Source of the DNA: Acidiferrum sp963771295
Lineage (GTDB): Bacteria; Acidobacteriota; Terriglobia; Acidiferrales; UBA7541
Reading direction: 5' to 3'
Assembly: GCA_963771295.1 (NCBI GenBank)
Contig: CAVYTB010000008.1
Span: 434,001 to 498,000, forward strand
Length of the DNA: 64,000 bases
Below, in pieces: positions 26,016 through 34,163 of this stretch. A program made the translations under genes and the position numbers. The number at the start of each line of letters is the position of its first letter. The first letter of the stretch is position 1. The notes under the pieces were generated by a model. It was not told the DNA's origin, did no database searches, and was given only the letters and a program-made list of their open reading frames with translations.

Positions 26016-26834
26016 ATGGGACTCAAGAGTTTTAATCCATATACCGCGTCGCGTCGCTTCATGACGGTGCTCGATAAGAGCCACATCACCAAGCAGACGC
26101 CCGAAAAAAGCTTGCTCGAGCCGAAAAAGCGCTCGGGCGGGCGCAACAACCAGGGCGAAATTGTCATCTGGCATCGCGGCGGCGGACACAAGAAGCAGTA
26201 CCGCACCGTGGATTTCCGCCGCGACAAGACCGGCGTGCCCGCGAAGGTTGCGTCCATCGAGTACGACCCGAACCGCAGCGCCAACATCGCTCTGCTGCAT
26301 TACGCGGATGGCGACAAGCGCTACATCCTGCATCCGGTAGGCCTGGAAGTGGGCGCCACCGTTTCGACCGGCGAGAGTGCGGACATTCTTCCTGGCAACG
26401 CCTTGAAGATCCGCAACATTCCTCCCGGCACCATGGTGCATAACCTGGAGTTGTATCCGGGCCGCGGAGGCCAGGCGGTTCGCACTGCGGGCGCTGCCGC
26501 GCAATTACTCAGCAAAGAAGGCGACCTCGCTCTCGTCAAGATGCCTTCGGGCGAAGTTCGCAAGTTTTCGCTGGACTGCATGGCAACTGTCGGCCAGGTC
26601 GGTAACCTCGATCACGAAAACGAGACATACGGCAAGGCTGGCCGCACACGTTGGCGTGGCAAAAAGCCGACAGTTCGCGGCGTGGCGATGAATCCTGTGG
26701 ATCACCCACACGGTGGTGGTGAAGGTAAAGTGAAGGGTAACCACCCGCAAACGCCTTGGGCTTTCCCGACATTGGGGAAAAAGACGCGGCACAACAAGCG
26801 CACCGAACGCATGATCGAGCAGCGTCGCAAGTAA
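26016..26834 (+). CDS. rplB: 50S ribosomal protein L2 (uL2)
   Basis: One of the most conserved 23S binders, needed for subunit joining and peptidyl transfer. GRNNQGEIVIWHRGGGHKK, LHYADGDKRYILHP and the loop PVDHPHGGGEGK with the key histidine at 230 are intact. 272 residues, usual length. It is followed by an unusually large gap before rpsS. Confidence 0.98.
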   Translation: MGLKSFNPYTASRRFMTVLDKSHITKQTPEKSLLEPKKRSGGRNNQGEIVIWHRGGGHKKQYRTVDFRRDKTGVPAKVASIEYDPNRSANIALLHYADGDKRYILHPVGLEVGATVSTGESADILPGNALKIRNIPPGTMVHNLELYPGRGGQAVRTAGAAAQLLSKEGDLALVKMPSGEVRKFSLDCMATVGQVGNLDHENETYGKAGRTRWRGKKPTVRGVAMNPVDHPHGGGEGKVKGNHPQTPWAFPTLGKKTRHNKRTERMIEQRRK

Positions 26835-26836
26835 AG

Positions 26837-26956
26837 AGTTTTCAGTTCTCAGTTGTAAGTTTTCAGTCTTACAGCTGAGAAGGACGGCACGAAGCAGAGT
26901 TTCAGCCTTAAGTTCTGGGTTTTTTGCTTAGAACTGACAACTGATGACTGACAACG
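26837..26956 (+). repeat. Heptad-repeat cluster after rplB
   Basis: Forward units at 26837-26871 (AGTTTTC, AGTTCTC, AGTTGTA, AGTTTTC, AGTCTTA), a second degenerate forward set near 26898-26917 ending AGTTCTG, then reverse units at 26929-26956 (TAGAACT, GACAACT, GATGACT, GACAAC). A T-run lies between the second forward and the reverse set, so this copy could also act as a terminator. It is the longest locus. Confidence 0.8.
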
Positions 26957-27059
26957 GAATGGACGGGGCGTAATCCTGAACGAGAGCGCCCAAGGTAAAC
27001 GAAGCAAGGAACGCAGATCCCGGCTGGCGATGGCAGAACTGGCTGGGGAGAGCGGGAAC

Positions 27060-27371
27060 ATGCGAGCAACACGGACACGAGCAACACGCGGAGCGGGACG
27101 CCGGACGCGGCCTGTGAAGCGAGCGGTAAAACGGACGGTGGCGAAGGCCGCTGTCAAACCTGCGGCGAAGGTAGTCGTACCACTCGAGCCGATGCTGTAC
27201 AAGCTGTGCAAGCCCGGCTGGGCGGTGATTGTGGATCGTACTCCGAACGCGCTGGGCACGCGATTTGTTTGTCCGTTTTGCCCGAAGTCGCACCGAGTGC
27301 CTGGTCCGGTGCGTGGATTCAAAAAGATGCGGCACGCCCAATGGGGCCGTTTGCGCCGCGTGGAGGAATAG
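27060..27371 (+). CDS. Unrecognised small basic CxxC protein inside the S10 operon
   Basis: 103 residues from ATG 27060, which has GGGGAG nine bases upstream; ATG 27030 in frame would add ten residues but lacks a site. The first 40 residues are Arg/Lys/Ala-rich (RPVKRAVKRTVAKAAVKPAAK), like the disordered tails of the neighbouring ribosomal proteins. The rest is compact: LCKPGWAVIVDRTPNALG, then FVCPFCPKSHRVPGPVRGF with one CxxC (71-74) and conserved-looking aromatic and basic residues. Codon use matches its neighbours. It ends seven bases before rpsS, so it is probably co-translated. I know no such gene between rplB and rpsS in standard S10 operons. A ribosome- or RNA-binding role is inference. 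Confidence 0.65.
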   Translation: MRATRTRATRGAGRRTRPVKRAVKRTVAKAAVKPAAKVVVPLEPMLYKLCKPGWAVIVDRTPNALGTRFVCPFCPKSHRVPGPVRGFKKMRHAQWGRLRRVEE

Positions 27372-27378
27372 GGAACCG

Positions 27379-27717
27379 ATGGCACGCTCATTGAAAAAGG
27401 GGCCGTTTGTGGATGGCCACCTGCGCGAAAAAGTCGAAGGGCTGAACACGCGCAACGAAAAGAAGGTAGTGAAGACCTGGTCGCGCCGTTCGACCATCGT
27501 GCCGGACATGATCGGGCACACCATCGCCGTGCACAACGGCAAAAAATTTATCCCGGTGTATGTGACCGAGCAGATGATCGGGCACAAGCTGGGGGAGTTC
27601 GCGCCGACGCGCTCGTTCAAGGGCCACTCGGTGAAGGCAGCCATGGAAAAGGCGGCCGGTGCGGCTCCAGCAGCGGGAGGCGGCGCGGCGCCATCAGCAC
27701 CAGCGCCGAAGGCATAG
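27379..27717 (+). CDS. rpsS: 30S ribosomal protein S19 (uS19)
   Basis: 30S head protein next to S13. MARSLKKGPFVDGHLREKV, WSRRSTIVPDMIGHTIAVHNG shown in part, and GHKLGEFAPTRSFKGH are typical. ATG 27379 gives this exact family start; the frame is open upstream only as a shadow of the previous gene. 112 residues, about 20 longer than E. coli because of an Ala/Gly/Pro-rich tail. Confidence 0.97.
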   Translation: MARSLKKGPFVDGHLREKVEGLNTRNEKKVVKTWSRRSTIVPDMIGHTIAVHNGKKFIPVYVTEQMIGHKLGEFAPTRSFKGHSVKAAMEKAAGAAPAAGGGAAPSAPAPKA

Positions 27718-27720
27718 GTT

Positions 27721-28230
27721 ATGGCAGACGTGCAAACAAACGCAGGATTGATTGAAGCTCACGCGCTGGCGCGACATGTGCGCATGTCGCCGCAGAAAAT
27801 GCGACTGGTGATTGACCTGATTCGCGGGCGCAAAGCGCAGGATGCTTTGCAGTCGCTGAAGTACACGCCGAAACGCGCCGCAAAGCATATTGAGAAAGTG
27901 TTGCGCAGTGCCATCGCGAACGCGGAGCGCAAGGCGGAAGATTCTGGCGCGCCGCTGGATGTCGACCAACTCTACGTCAGCAAGTGTTTTGTAAACGAGG
28001 GTGGGCGATGGAAGCGGTTGCGTCCGGCGCCGATGGGCCGCGCGTTCCGTTACCAGAAGCGCACTTCCCATGTCTGGGTTGGAGTTGCAGAGCACCACAC
28101 CGCTGCGGCTGAACGCGTTGCCGCAAACCTCGCGGAAGCGGAAGCGCAGAAGGGCGTGCGTGGTACCGCGCGTCGTGTGCGCAAGGCACTGACCGGAAAG
28201 CAGCAAGCCGGAAAGAAGGGAAAGAAGTAA
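27721..28230 (+). CDS. rplV: 50S ribosomal protein L22 (uL22)
   Basis: Reaches into the exit tunnel with a beta-hairpin. ARHVRMSPQKMRLVIDLIRG, the hairpin stretch with GRWKRLRPAPMGRAFRYQKR and RTSHVWVGV are present. 169 residues against 110 in E. coli; the C-terminal 50 residues are a helical Ala/Glu then Lys/Arg-rich extension. Its TAA stop overlaps the rpsC ATG by one base. Confidence 0.96.
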   Translation: MADVQTNAGLIEAHALARHVRMSPQKMRLVIDLIRGRKAQDALQSLKYTPKRAAKHIEKVLRSAIANAERKAEDSGAPLDVDQLYVSKCFVNEGGRWKRLRPAPMGRAFRYQKRTSHVWVGVAEHHTAAAERVAANLAEAEAQKGVRGTARRVRKALTGKQQAGKKGKK

Positions 28231-28904
28231 TGGGACAAAAAACGCACCCGTACGGATTTCGGCTTGGCTATAACAAGCCCTGGAAGTCGCGGTGGTATGC
28301 GGATCGCGATTACGCGGACCTGTTGCACGAAGACGTCAAGCTGCGCAAAGAGCTGAAGGAACGGCTGAAGAGCGCTGGCGTCAGCTCCATCGACATCGAG
28401 CGCGCAGCCAACAAGCTGGTCGTGCGCATCGCTACCGCACGTCCTGGAATCATCATCGGCCGCAAGGGCGCGGAAATCGACAAGCTCAAGCAGGAAGTCA
28501 GCAAGCGCACCAAGCGTGAAGTGCACATCGACATCGTGGAAGTGCACCGTCCGGAACTCGACGCCACACTGGTGGCTGAATCTATCGCGCTGCAACTGGA
28601 AAAGCGCGTAGCTTTCCGCCGCGCGATGCGCAAAGCCGTGGACTCGGCGCTGCGTTTCGGTTGCAAAGGCATCAAGGTGCGTGTTGCCGGACGTTTGAAC
28701 GGCGCGGAAATCGCGCGCAAAGAGTGGTACCTGCAGGGCCGTTTGCCGCTGCAGACGCTTCGCGCCGACATTGATTTCGGCACCGCCGAAGCCAACACCA
28801 CCTACGGCGTCATTGGCGTGAAGTGCTGGATCTACCAGGGCGAAAACATTCCCAAGCGCAACAAGCGAGAGAATGACAAGCCCGAGGCAGTGGCCGCAGC
28901 GTAA
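28230..28904 (+). CDS. rpsC: 30S ribosomal protein S3 (uS3)
   Basis: mRNA-entry protein with a KH domain. MGQKTHPYGFRLGYNKPWKSR is the family start; GRKGAEIDKLKQEV is the KH GxxG loop; the C-terminal domain has GRLNGAEIARKEWYLQGRLPL. 224 residues. It overlaps rplV by one base (TAATG), implying translational coupling. Confidence 0.98.
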   Translation: MGQKTHPYGFRLGYNKPWKSRWYADRDYADLLHEDVKLRKELKERLKSAGVSSIDIERAANKLVVRIATARPGIIIGRKGAEIDKLKQEVSKRTKREVHIDIVEVHRPELDATLVAESIALQLEKRVAFRRAMRKAVDSALRFGCKGIKVRVAGRLNGAEIARKEWYLQGRLPLQTLRADIDFGTAEANTTYGVIGVKCWIYQGENIPKRNKRENDKPEAVAAA

Positions 28905-28908
28905 GGAA

Positions 28909-28945
28909 GTTTTTACCGATAACTGATTTCTGATTACGGATAACG
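28909..28945 (+). repeat. Short, degenerate heptad-repeat run, rpsC-rplP spacer
   Basis: GATAACT, GATTTCT, GATTACG, GATAACG at 28918-28945, preceded by a single AGTTTTTA. Only the reverse-type arm is well formed, so this is a remnant or a minimal copy. Confidence 0.55.
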
Positions 28946-28963
28946 GGAAAGAAGAAGAAACCG

Positions 28964-29380
28964 ATGTTGATGCCGAAGAAAGTGAAATACAGGAAGCAGC
29001 AGCGCGGACGCCGCAAAGGCAAAGCGTGGCGCGGCGGAAGCTTGGCTTTCGGTGAGTTTGGGCTGAAGGCGATGGAAAACGCTTGGATCACCGACCGCCA
29101 GATTGAAGCGTCGCGCGTGGCCATTACTCGCTTCATCAAGCGTGGCGGAAAGCTGTGGATCCGCATTTTTCCGGACAAGCCGTTCACCAAGAAGCCGGCA
29201 GAAACCCGTATGGGTAAGGGCAAAGGCGCTCCGGAACGTTGGGTCGCGGTGGTGAAGCCGGGCCGCATCATGTTCGAAATGGCGGGTATCGACGAAGCCA
29301 CGGCACGCGAAGCGCTGGGCCTGGCATCGCACAAGCTGCCGATTCCCACAAAATTTGTGTCACGCACGGGAGGACTGTAG
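28964..29380 (+). CDS. rplP: 50S ribosomal protein L16 (uL16)
   Basis: Late-assembling protein that contacts A- and P-site tRNA. MLMPKKVKYRKQQRGRRKG, FGEFGLKAMENAWITDRQIE in part, and the loop TRMGKGKGAPERWVAVVKPG are diagnostic. 138 residues, the usual length; ATG 28964 matches the MLMPK family start. Confidence 0.97.
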   Translation: MLMPKKVKYRKQQRGRRKGKAWRGGSLAFGEFGLKAMENAWITDRQIEASRVAITRFIKRGGKLWIRIFPDKPFTKKPAETRMGKGKGAPERWVAVVKPGRIMFEMAGIDEATAREALGLASHKLPIPTKFVSRTGGL

Positions 29381-29382
29381 CA

Positions 29383-29613
29383 ATGCCGCGGCGTATTGAG
29401 AAGATTCGCGAAGAGGGCGCAACCGAACTGGCGGCGCGCGAGAAGGACTTGACCGAACAGATTTTCCGGCTGCGCTTTCAGCTCAGCACCGGTCAAGCGG
29501 AAGCGTTGAAGCGCCTCCGTGAAGCGAAAAAGGATCTGGCGCGAGTGAAAACACTGTTGCGCGCTCAGGAATTGGCCGGCGGAGCAGTACCGGCGAAGGC
29601 AGGTAAGGCGTGA
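29383..29613 (+). CDS. rpmC: 50S ribosomal protein L29 (uL29)
   Basis: Small two-helix protein at the tunnel exit. LREKDL-type motif appears as AAREKDLTEQIFRLRFQLSTG, given here as its halves AAREKDLTEQ and IFRLRFQLSTG, followed by LKRLREAKKDLARVKTLL. 76 residues from ATG 29383, two bases after the rplP stop. Its TGA overlaps the rpsQ ATG. Confidence 0.94.
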   Translation: MPRRIEKIREEGATELAAREKDLTEQIFRLRFQLSTGQAEALKRLREAKKDLARVKTLLRAQELAGGAVPAKAGKA

Positions 29614-29909
29614 TGACAACGGAAACACAACCGGCGGTGAACAGCAGCCGCGGCAATCGCACTGTGCTGACCGGCAAGGTCACCAGCGCGAAAATGGAAA
29701 AGACCATTGTGGTGGAAGTACAGCGACTGGTGCAGCATCCCAAGTACCGCCGCGTACTGAAGATTTCGAAGAAATTTTACGCGCACGACGAAAAGCGCGA
29801 AGCCAAGCTCGGCGACACCGTACGCATCGTGTCTTCGCGGCCGCTTTCGCGACTGAAGCGCTGGCGCTTGAAAGAAGTGCTGACGCCGTCTGCGTCGGCC
29901 AAGAAGTAA
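29613..29909 (+). CDS. rpsQ: 30S ribosomal protein S17 (uS17)
   Basis: Primary 16S binder. GNRTVLTGKVTSAKMEKTI, HPKYRRVLKISKKFYAHDE and GDTVRIVSSRPLSRLKRW are typical. ATG 29613 overlaps the rpmC stop (TGATG); a GTG three bases earlier is in frame. 98 residues with a short extra N-terminus. Confidence 0.96.
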   Translation: MTTETQPAVNSSRGNRTVLTGKVTSAKMEKTIVVEVQRLVQHPKYRRVLKISKKFYAHDEKREAKLGDTVRIVSSRPLSRLKRWRLKEVLTPSASAKK

Positions 29910-29927
29910 GGACAGGGGAGCCGAATC

Positions 29928-30296
29928 ATGATTCAGATGCGAACCTGGCTGACGGTTGCCGACAATTCCGGAGCACGAAAGCTGATGTGCATTCTCCCCA
30001 TCGGTGGCGATGCGGGCTTGAAAGCGGGATTGGGCGACATTGTCACCGCGTCGGTGAAAGAAGCGACGCCGGAAAGCCAGATCAAAGAAGGCAAGGTTGT
30101 GAAGTGCGTGATTGTGCGCATGCGCAAGGAACAGCGGCGCAGAGACGGCACCTACATTCGCTTTGATGATAATGCCGCCGTGCTGATCGATGATGCCGGC
30201 GAGCCTGTCGGGACTCGCGTTTTTGGCCCGGTGGCAAGAGAGCTCCGCGAAAAGAAGTTCACCAAAATCGTTTCGCTGGCTCCGGAGGTTTGGTAA
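29928..30296 (+). CDS. rplN: 50S ribosomal protein L14 (uL14)
   Basis: Interface protein at bridge B8. MIQMRTWLTVADNSGARKLM is nearly identical to the universal start (MIQ..T.L.VADNSGA), and GTRVFGPVARELREKKFTKI matches the end. 122 residues. ATG 29928 follows ACAGGGGAG. Confidence 0.98.
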   Translation: MIQMRTWLTVADNSGARKLMCILPIGGDAGLKAGLGDIVTASVKEATPESQIKEGKVVKCVIVRMRKEQRRRDGTYIRFDDNAAVLIDDAGEPVGTRVFGPVARELREKKFTKIVSLAPEVW

Positions 30297-30299
30297 GCA

Positions 30300-30650
30300 A
30301 TGGCACGCACTAGGGAAGTTAAGCGGTACGTCATCAGCATTCGCAAGGGCGACAATGTGCGCATCCTCAGCGGGCGCGACGCGGGGAAAAACGGGCGTGT
30401 GCTGTCCGTAAACCCGCGCAAGAACACGGTGATCGTGGAACACGCGAACATCATTAAGCGCCATACCCGGCCGAACCCGGCCAAGAACATCAAGGGCGGA
30501 ATCGTGGAACGCGAAGCCGCCATCAACGCTTCGAAGGTGCAGGTCGTCTGCGCCAGTTGCGGCAAGCACACGCGCATCGGCAAGCAGATTCTGCCGGACG
30601 GCAGCAAAGTGCGCTCCTGCAAGCGCTGCGGCAACACGCTGGATAAGTAA
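30300..30650 (+). CDS. rplX: 50S ribosomal protein L24 (uL24) with zinc-ribbon tail
   Basis: Assembly initiator with a KOW motif: IRKGDNVRILSGRDAGKNG. VNPRKNTVIVEHANIIKRH follows. The C-terminal part has two CxxC pairs (C84/C87 and C107/C110) that look like a zinc ribbon, absent from E. coli L24 but found in other bacterial L24 proteins. 116 residues. It starts three bases after rplN. Confidence 0.97.
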   Translation: MARTREVKRYVISIRKGDNVRILSGRDAGKNGRVLSVNPRKNTVIVEHANIIKRHTRPNPAKNIKGGIVEREAAINASKVQVVCASCGKHTRIGKQILPDGSKVRSCKRCGNTLDK

Positions 30651-30671
30651 AGTTTCGGAAGGACAACGGGA

Positions 30672-31229
30672 ATGAAGAGTCGGATGCACGAAAAATACAG
30701 CAAGGAAACGGTACCAGCGCTGATGAAGCGCTTTGGCTGGAAGAACATCATGGCCGTGCCCAAGCTTTCCAAGATCACTTTGAACATTGGTCTCGGGGAA
30801 GCCAGCCAGAACGCCAAGTTGCTTGATACCGCCTCCGTGGAACTCGGCCAGATTACCGGGCAACGGCCGGTGATCACCAAGGCCAAGAAGTCCATCGCGA
30901 ATTTCAAGATTCGCAAGGGCATGCCAATCGGCTGCGCCGTAACGTTGCGCGGAGAGAAAATGTACGAATTCCTCGACCGCTTGTGCAACGTGGTGCTGCC
31001 TCGCGTGCGCGACTTTCGCGGGTTGCCCTCCAACGCTTTCGACGGCCGCGGCAACTACACGCTCGGCTTGAAGGATCAGTTGGTGTTTCCGGAAATTGAC
31101 TACACGCGTGTGGACAAGATCAAGGGCATGAACATCACCTTGACCACCACGGCGCGGAACGACGAGGAAGGCCGCGAACTGCTGAAGGGTCTCGGTTTCC
31201 CGTTGCGCGAAAAAGGAGCAGCACAATAA
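30672..31229 (+). CDS. rplE: 50S ribosomal protein L5 (uL5)
   Basis: Binds 5S rRNA in the central protuberance. LMKRFGWKNIMAVPKLSKIT, GQRPVITKAKKSIANFKIR and DFRGLPSNAFDGRGNYTLG are typical. 185 residues, usual length 179-185. The rpsN start is the next base after its stop. Confidence 0.98.
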   Translation: MKSRMHEKYSKETVPALMKRFGWKNIMAVPKLSKITLNIGLGEASQNAKLLDTASVELGQITGQRPVITKAKKSIANFKIRKGMPIGCAVTLRGEKMYEFLDRLCNVVLPRVRDFRGLPSNAFDGRGNYTLGLKDQLVFPEIDYTRVDKIKGMNITLTTTARNDEEGRELLKGLGFPLREKGAAQ

Positions 31230-31415
31230 ATGGCACGCACCGCAAAAATCGCCAAGGCACTGAAGAAGCCCAAGTTTAAAGTCCGTGTGCGCAATCGCTG
31301 CCGTTGCTGCGGCCGCGCCCGCGGGTACATTCGCAAGTTCCAGATGTGCCGTATCTGTTTCCGCGGCATGGCGCTCAAGGGAGAAATCCCTGGAGTGACG
31401 AAAGCGAGCTGGTAG
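31230..31415 (+). CDS. rpsN: 30S ribosomal protein S14, zinc-binding type (uS14)
   Basis: 61 residues, the short zinc form. C24, C27, C40 and C43 (CRCC and CRIC motifs) make a four-cysteine site; RGMALKGEIPGVTKASW is the family end. E. coli has a longer zinc-free form. ATG 31230 directly abuts the rplE stop. Confidence 0.97.
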   Translation: MARTAKIAKALKKPKFKVRVRNRCRCCGRARGYIRKFQMCRICFRGMALKGEIPGVTKASW

Positions 31416-31422
31416 GAGAGTT

Positions 31423-31821
31423 ATGCAGACGGATCCCATCGCAGATTTTTTGACGCGCATTCGCAACGCGACTGCCGCGAAGCACCAGCGGGTGGACGTT
31501 CCCGTGTCGAAGTTGAAGACCGAGATCGCCCGCATCCTGAAGGAAGAGGGCTACATCTCGACCTACAAAATGGTCGACGAAAATAAAACGCGCAAAACCC
31601 TCCGCGTCTTCCTGAAATACACGCCGGATCGCCGCAGCGTGATTACCGGGATGAAGCGCATTTCCAAGCCTGGACAGCGCCGCTATCTCGGTTCCACGGA
31701 CATCAAGCCAGTGGTGGGCGGGCTGGGCATCAGCATCCTGACCACGCCGAGAGGTTTAATGACTGGCCGTTCCGCGCGCAAGGCCAACGTGGGCGGAGAA
31801 ATTCTTTGCGAAGTTTGGTAG
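31423..31821 (+). CDS. rpsH: 30S ribosomal protein S8 (uS8)
   Basis: Central-domain 16S binder. DPIADFLTRIRNATAAKHQ, LKEEGYISTYKMV, RISKPGQRRY and the end STPRGLMT-like TTPRGLMTGRSARKANVGG are present. 132 residues. ATG 31423 follows TAGGAGAGTT. S8 represses the spc operon in E. coli. Confidence 0.98.
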   Translation: MQTDPIADFLTRIRNATAAKHQRVDVPVSKLKTEIARILKEEGYISTYKMVDENKTRKTLRVFLKYTPDRRSVITGMKRISKPGQRRYLGSTDIKPVVGGLGISILTTPRGLMTGRSARKANVGGEILCEVW

Positions 31822-31873
31822 TGGCGTTCGGTAAGACGCCAGTGAACGAGTTCGAGAGACGAGGTTAGAGAAG

Positions 31874-32419
31874 ATGTCACGTATTGGTCGCAAACCGATT
31901 CCAGTGCCTGCCGGCGTGAAGATCAACAGCACCGACGGTAAGGTCGAAGTGCAAGGCCCGAAGGGTAAGCTGCATGTGCTGGTGCCCAGCGTTATCAAGC
32001 TGGAGCAGAAAGACGGCGTGCTGACAGCCGTGCGTACCAGTGAAGAGCATCGCGCTCTCCACGGATTGGCGCGCGCGCTGCTGGCCAATGCTGTCGAAGG
32101 CGTCACACACGGATTTAAGAAAGAGTTGGACATCGTCGGCGTCGGCTACCGCGCGGAAGTTAAGGGAAAATCTGTAGCGTTCGCGCTCGGCAAATCTCAC
32201 CCCGTGGAATTTTCGATTCCCGAGGGAATTCAGATTTCCGTCGACAAGCAGACGCACATCGTGGTCACCGGCGCGGATAAAGCGCAAGTCGGCCAGGTGG
32301 CGGCGGACCTTCGTTCACTGCGTCCGCCCGACCCGTACAAGCAGAAGGGCGTGCGCATTACCGGCGAGCGTTTGAAGAAGAAGGCTGGCAAGGCTGGCGC
32401 GAAGGCTGGAGCGGCGTAA
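31874..32419 (+). CDS. rplF: 50S ribosomal protein L6 (uL6)
   Basis: Two-domain protein near the sarcin-ricin loop. MSRIGRKPIPVPAGVKI, VEVQGPKGKL, LLANAVEGVTHGFKKELDIVG in part, and LRSLRPPDPYKQKGVRITGE are diagnostic. 181 residues with a Lys/Ala/Gly tail. ATG 31874 follows GAGGTTAGAGAAG. Confidence 0.98.
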   Translation: MSRIGRKPIPVPAGVKINSTDGKVEVQGPKGKLHVLVPSVIKLEQKDGVLTAVRTSEEHRALHGLARALLANAVEGVTHGFKKELDIVGVGYRAEVKGKSVAFALGKSHPVEFSIPEGIQISVDKQTHIVVTGADKAQVGQVAADLRSLRPPDPYKQKGVRITGERLKKKAGKAGAKAGAA

Positions 32420-32421
32420 AA

Positions 32422-32474
32422 AGTTTTCAGTTGTCAGTTTTAAGTTATCAGCTGGGAAAGTGGAACTTAAGACT
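32422..32474 (+). repeat. Heptad-repeat hairpin, rplF-rplR spacer
   Basis: Left arm 32422-32456: AGTTTTC, AGTTGTC, AGTTTTA, AGTTATC, AGCTGGG. Right arm 32461-32474: TGGAACT, TAAGACT. The right arm is shortened to two units. Confidence 0.75.
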
Positions 32475-32491
32475 GTAAGGGAGATACGACA

Positions 32492-32872
32492 GTGGCATCG
32501 GCACGAGTTCGCAATTTATCCAAGGATGCGCATCGCCAGCGGGTTCACGCCCGGGTGCGCACAAGAGTTACCGGTACACCGGAGCGCCCTCGTTTGTGTG
32601 TGTATCGCTCGGTGGGCCACATCTACGTGCAAGTCATCGACGATCGTGGCGGCCGCACGCTGTGCTCCGCCAGTTCGCTCGACAAGGAAACCAAAAAGGG
32701 CTTGAAGGGCGGTGGCAACATCGCGGCTGCCAAGAACATCGGTAAGATTATTGCCGAGCGCGCTAAGGCAGCGGGAGTCAGCAAAGTGGTGTTCGACCGC
32801 GGCGGTTATAAGTATCACGGCCGCGTCAAGGCGCTCGCAGATGCGGCGCGGGAAGCGGGGTTACAGTTCTAA
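32492..32872 (+). CDS. rplR: 50S ribosomal protein L18 (uL18)
   Basis: 5S rRNA binder. HARVRTRVTGTPERPRLCVYRS in halves (HARVRTRV, ERPRLCVYRS), GGNIAAAKNIGKIIAERA and FDRGGYKYHGRVKALADAAR are typical. GTG start 32492 after GGGAGATACGACA. 126 residues. The stop abuts the rpsE ATG. Confidence 0.97.
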   Translation: MASARVRNLSKDAHRQRVHARVRTRVTGTPERPRLCVYRSVGHIYVQVIDDRGGRTLCSASSLDKETKKGLKGGGNIAAAKNIGKIIAERAKAAGVSKVVFDRGGYKYHGRVKALADAAREAGLQF

Positions 32873-33451
32873 ATGTCGAAGCAAATTTTGCGCGATAGTC
32901 TGGCGGTACGGCGGCTCCTGGAAGTCAATCCTTCCGATTTGAAGGATGACGTGATCGCGATCAATCGCGTCACCAAGGTCGTCAAGGGCGGCAAAAACCT
33001 GAGCTTTTCCGCGCTCGTTGTGGTTGGCGACAACCACGGCCACGCGGGTTTCGGCATGGGCAAAGCCCGCGAAGTTCCCATGGCCATCAAAAAGGGCATT
33101 GAGCAGGCCAAGAAGAACCTCATCAAGCTCAACTTGAAGGGCACCAGCATTCCTCACCAGGTTACTGGGCGCTACGGTTCGGCTCAGGTTCTGCTGAAGC
33201 CCGCGTCGGAAGGCACTGGCGTCATCGCCGGCGGCCCGGTTCGAAAGGTGATGCAGGTAGCGGGCATCGCGAACGTGCTGACCAAGTCGCTCGGCACTTC
33301 GAACCCGCACAATGTGGTGAAAGCCACATTCGCGGCGCTGCTCAGTTTGAAGGACGCCAACCAAGTTGCGGAAACACGCTCCAAGACCTTGGAAGAAATC
33401 AGCGGCCGCCCGCCAAAAGCGGACAAAGTAGAAAAGGCGGCAGGGGAATAA
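32873..33451 (+). CDS. rpsE: 30S ribosomal protein S5 (uS5)
   Basis: Accuracy protein of the 30S body. DDVIAINRVTKVVKGGKNLS, VVVGDNHGHAGFGMGKAREV and GTGVIAGGPVRKVMQVAGI are diagnostic. 192 residues; the C-terminal tail is somewhat extended and charged. ATG 32873 abuts the rplR stop. Confidence 0.98.
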   Translation: MSKQILRDSLAVRRLLEVNPSDLKDDVIAINRVTKVVKGGKNLSFSALVVVGDNHGHAGFGMGKAREVPMAIKKGIEQAKKNLIKLNLKGTSIPHQVTGRYGSAQVLLKPASEGTGVIAGGPVRKVMQVAGIANVLTKSLGTSNPHNVVKATFAALLSLKDANQVAETRSKTLEEISGRPPKADKVEKAAGE

Positions 33452-33454
33452 TTC

Positions 33455-33661
33455 ATGGCAGGCGAAAAGAAAAGCGCGAAGAGCGCCGGAACCGTAAAAG
33501 TGAAGTGGGTAGTGAGCTTCATCAGTTGCACCGATGACATGCGTGCGACGATTCGCGGCCTGGGGCTGCGCAGATTGCATCAGGTGGTTGAGCGCGAGGA
33601 TACGCCGGCAATTCGCGGCATGATCCATAAAGTGCGCCATCTCGTGGAAGTGGTGAAATAA
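33455..33661 (+). CDS. rpmD: 50S ribosomal protein L30 (uL30)
   Basis: 68 residues. The core VKVKWVVSFISCTDDMRATI followed by RGLGLRRLHQVVEREDTPAI and GMIHKVRHLVEV matches L30 (I.G....R.TLRGLGLRR). About ten extra Lys/Ser residues precede it. Position between rpsE and rplO confirms the call. Confidence 0.96.
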   Translation: MAGEKKSAKSAGTVKVKWVVSFISCTDDMRATIRGLGLRRLHQVVEREDTPAIRGMIHKVRHLVEVVK

Positions 33662-33664
33662 CTT

Positions 33665-34141
33665 ATGGCTGACAAAGGCAAAAAAGAACACAACACCGTT
33701 TCTCTCTCGATGCTTCACCCTCCCAAGGGTTCGCGCAAGCGCAAAGTGCGCGTGGGCCGCGGTATGGGCTCGAAGCTGGGCAAGACCGCGGGCAGCGGTA
33801 ACAAGGGACAGAAGTCCCGTCGCGGATATTCGCGGCGCCGTGGGTTTGAAGGCGGACAGATGCCGCTGCATCGCCGCATTCCGAAGCGCGGCTTCCATAA
33901 TCCGTTTGGAGTTGGGTATTCGGTCGTGAACCTGGAAGAACTGAATGTGTTCCCCGCGGGTGAAACGGTTACACCGGAACTGTTGCGCGCGCACGGCTTC
34001 ATCCGCCGCGCCACGGACCCCATCAAGGTTTTGGGCGACGGCGAGTTGAAGACCAAGCTCACCATTCACGCTCATGCATTCAGCGCCACCGCCAAGGAGA
34101 AGATCACCAAGGCTGGCGGCACGTTTGAGGTGGTAGCGTAA
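33665..34141 (+). CDS. rplO: 50S ribosomal protein L15 (uL15)
   Basis: Late-assembling protein. LHPPKGSRKRKVRVGRGMGS, GKTAGSGNKGQKSRRGYSRR and FEGGQMPLHRRIPKRGF are diagnostic. 158 residues. It begins three bases after rpmD and ends 22 bases before secY. Confidence 0.98.
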   Translation: MADKGKKEHNTVSLSMLHPPKGSRKRKVRVGRGMGSKLGKTAGSGNKGQKSRRGYSRRRGFEGGQMPLHRRIPKRGFHNPFGVGYSVVNLEELNVFPAGETVTPELLRAHGFIRRATDPIKVLGDGELKTKLTIHAHAFSATAKEKITKAGGTFEVVA

Positions 34142-34163
34142 TCGGGTTACCCGAGGAATCCGC

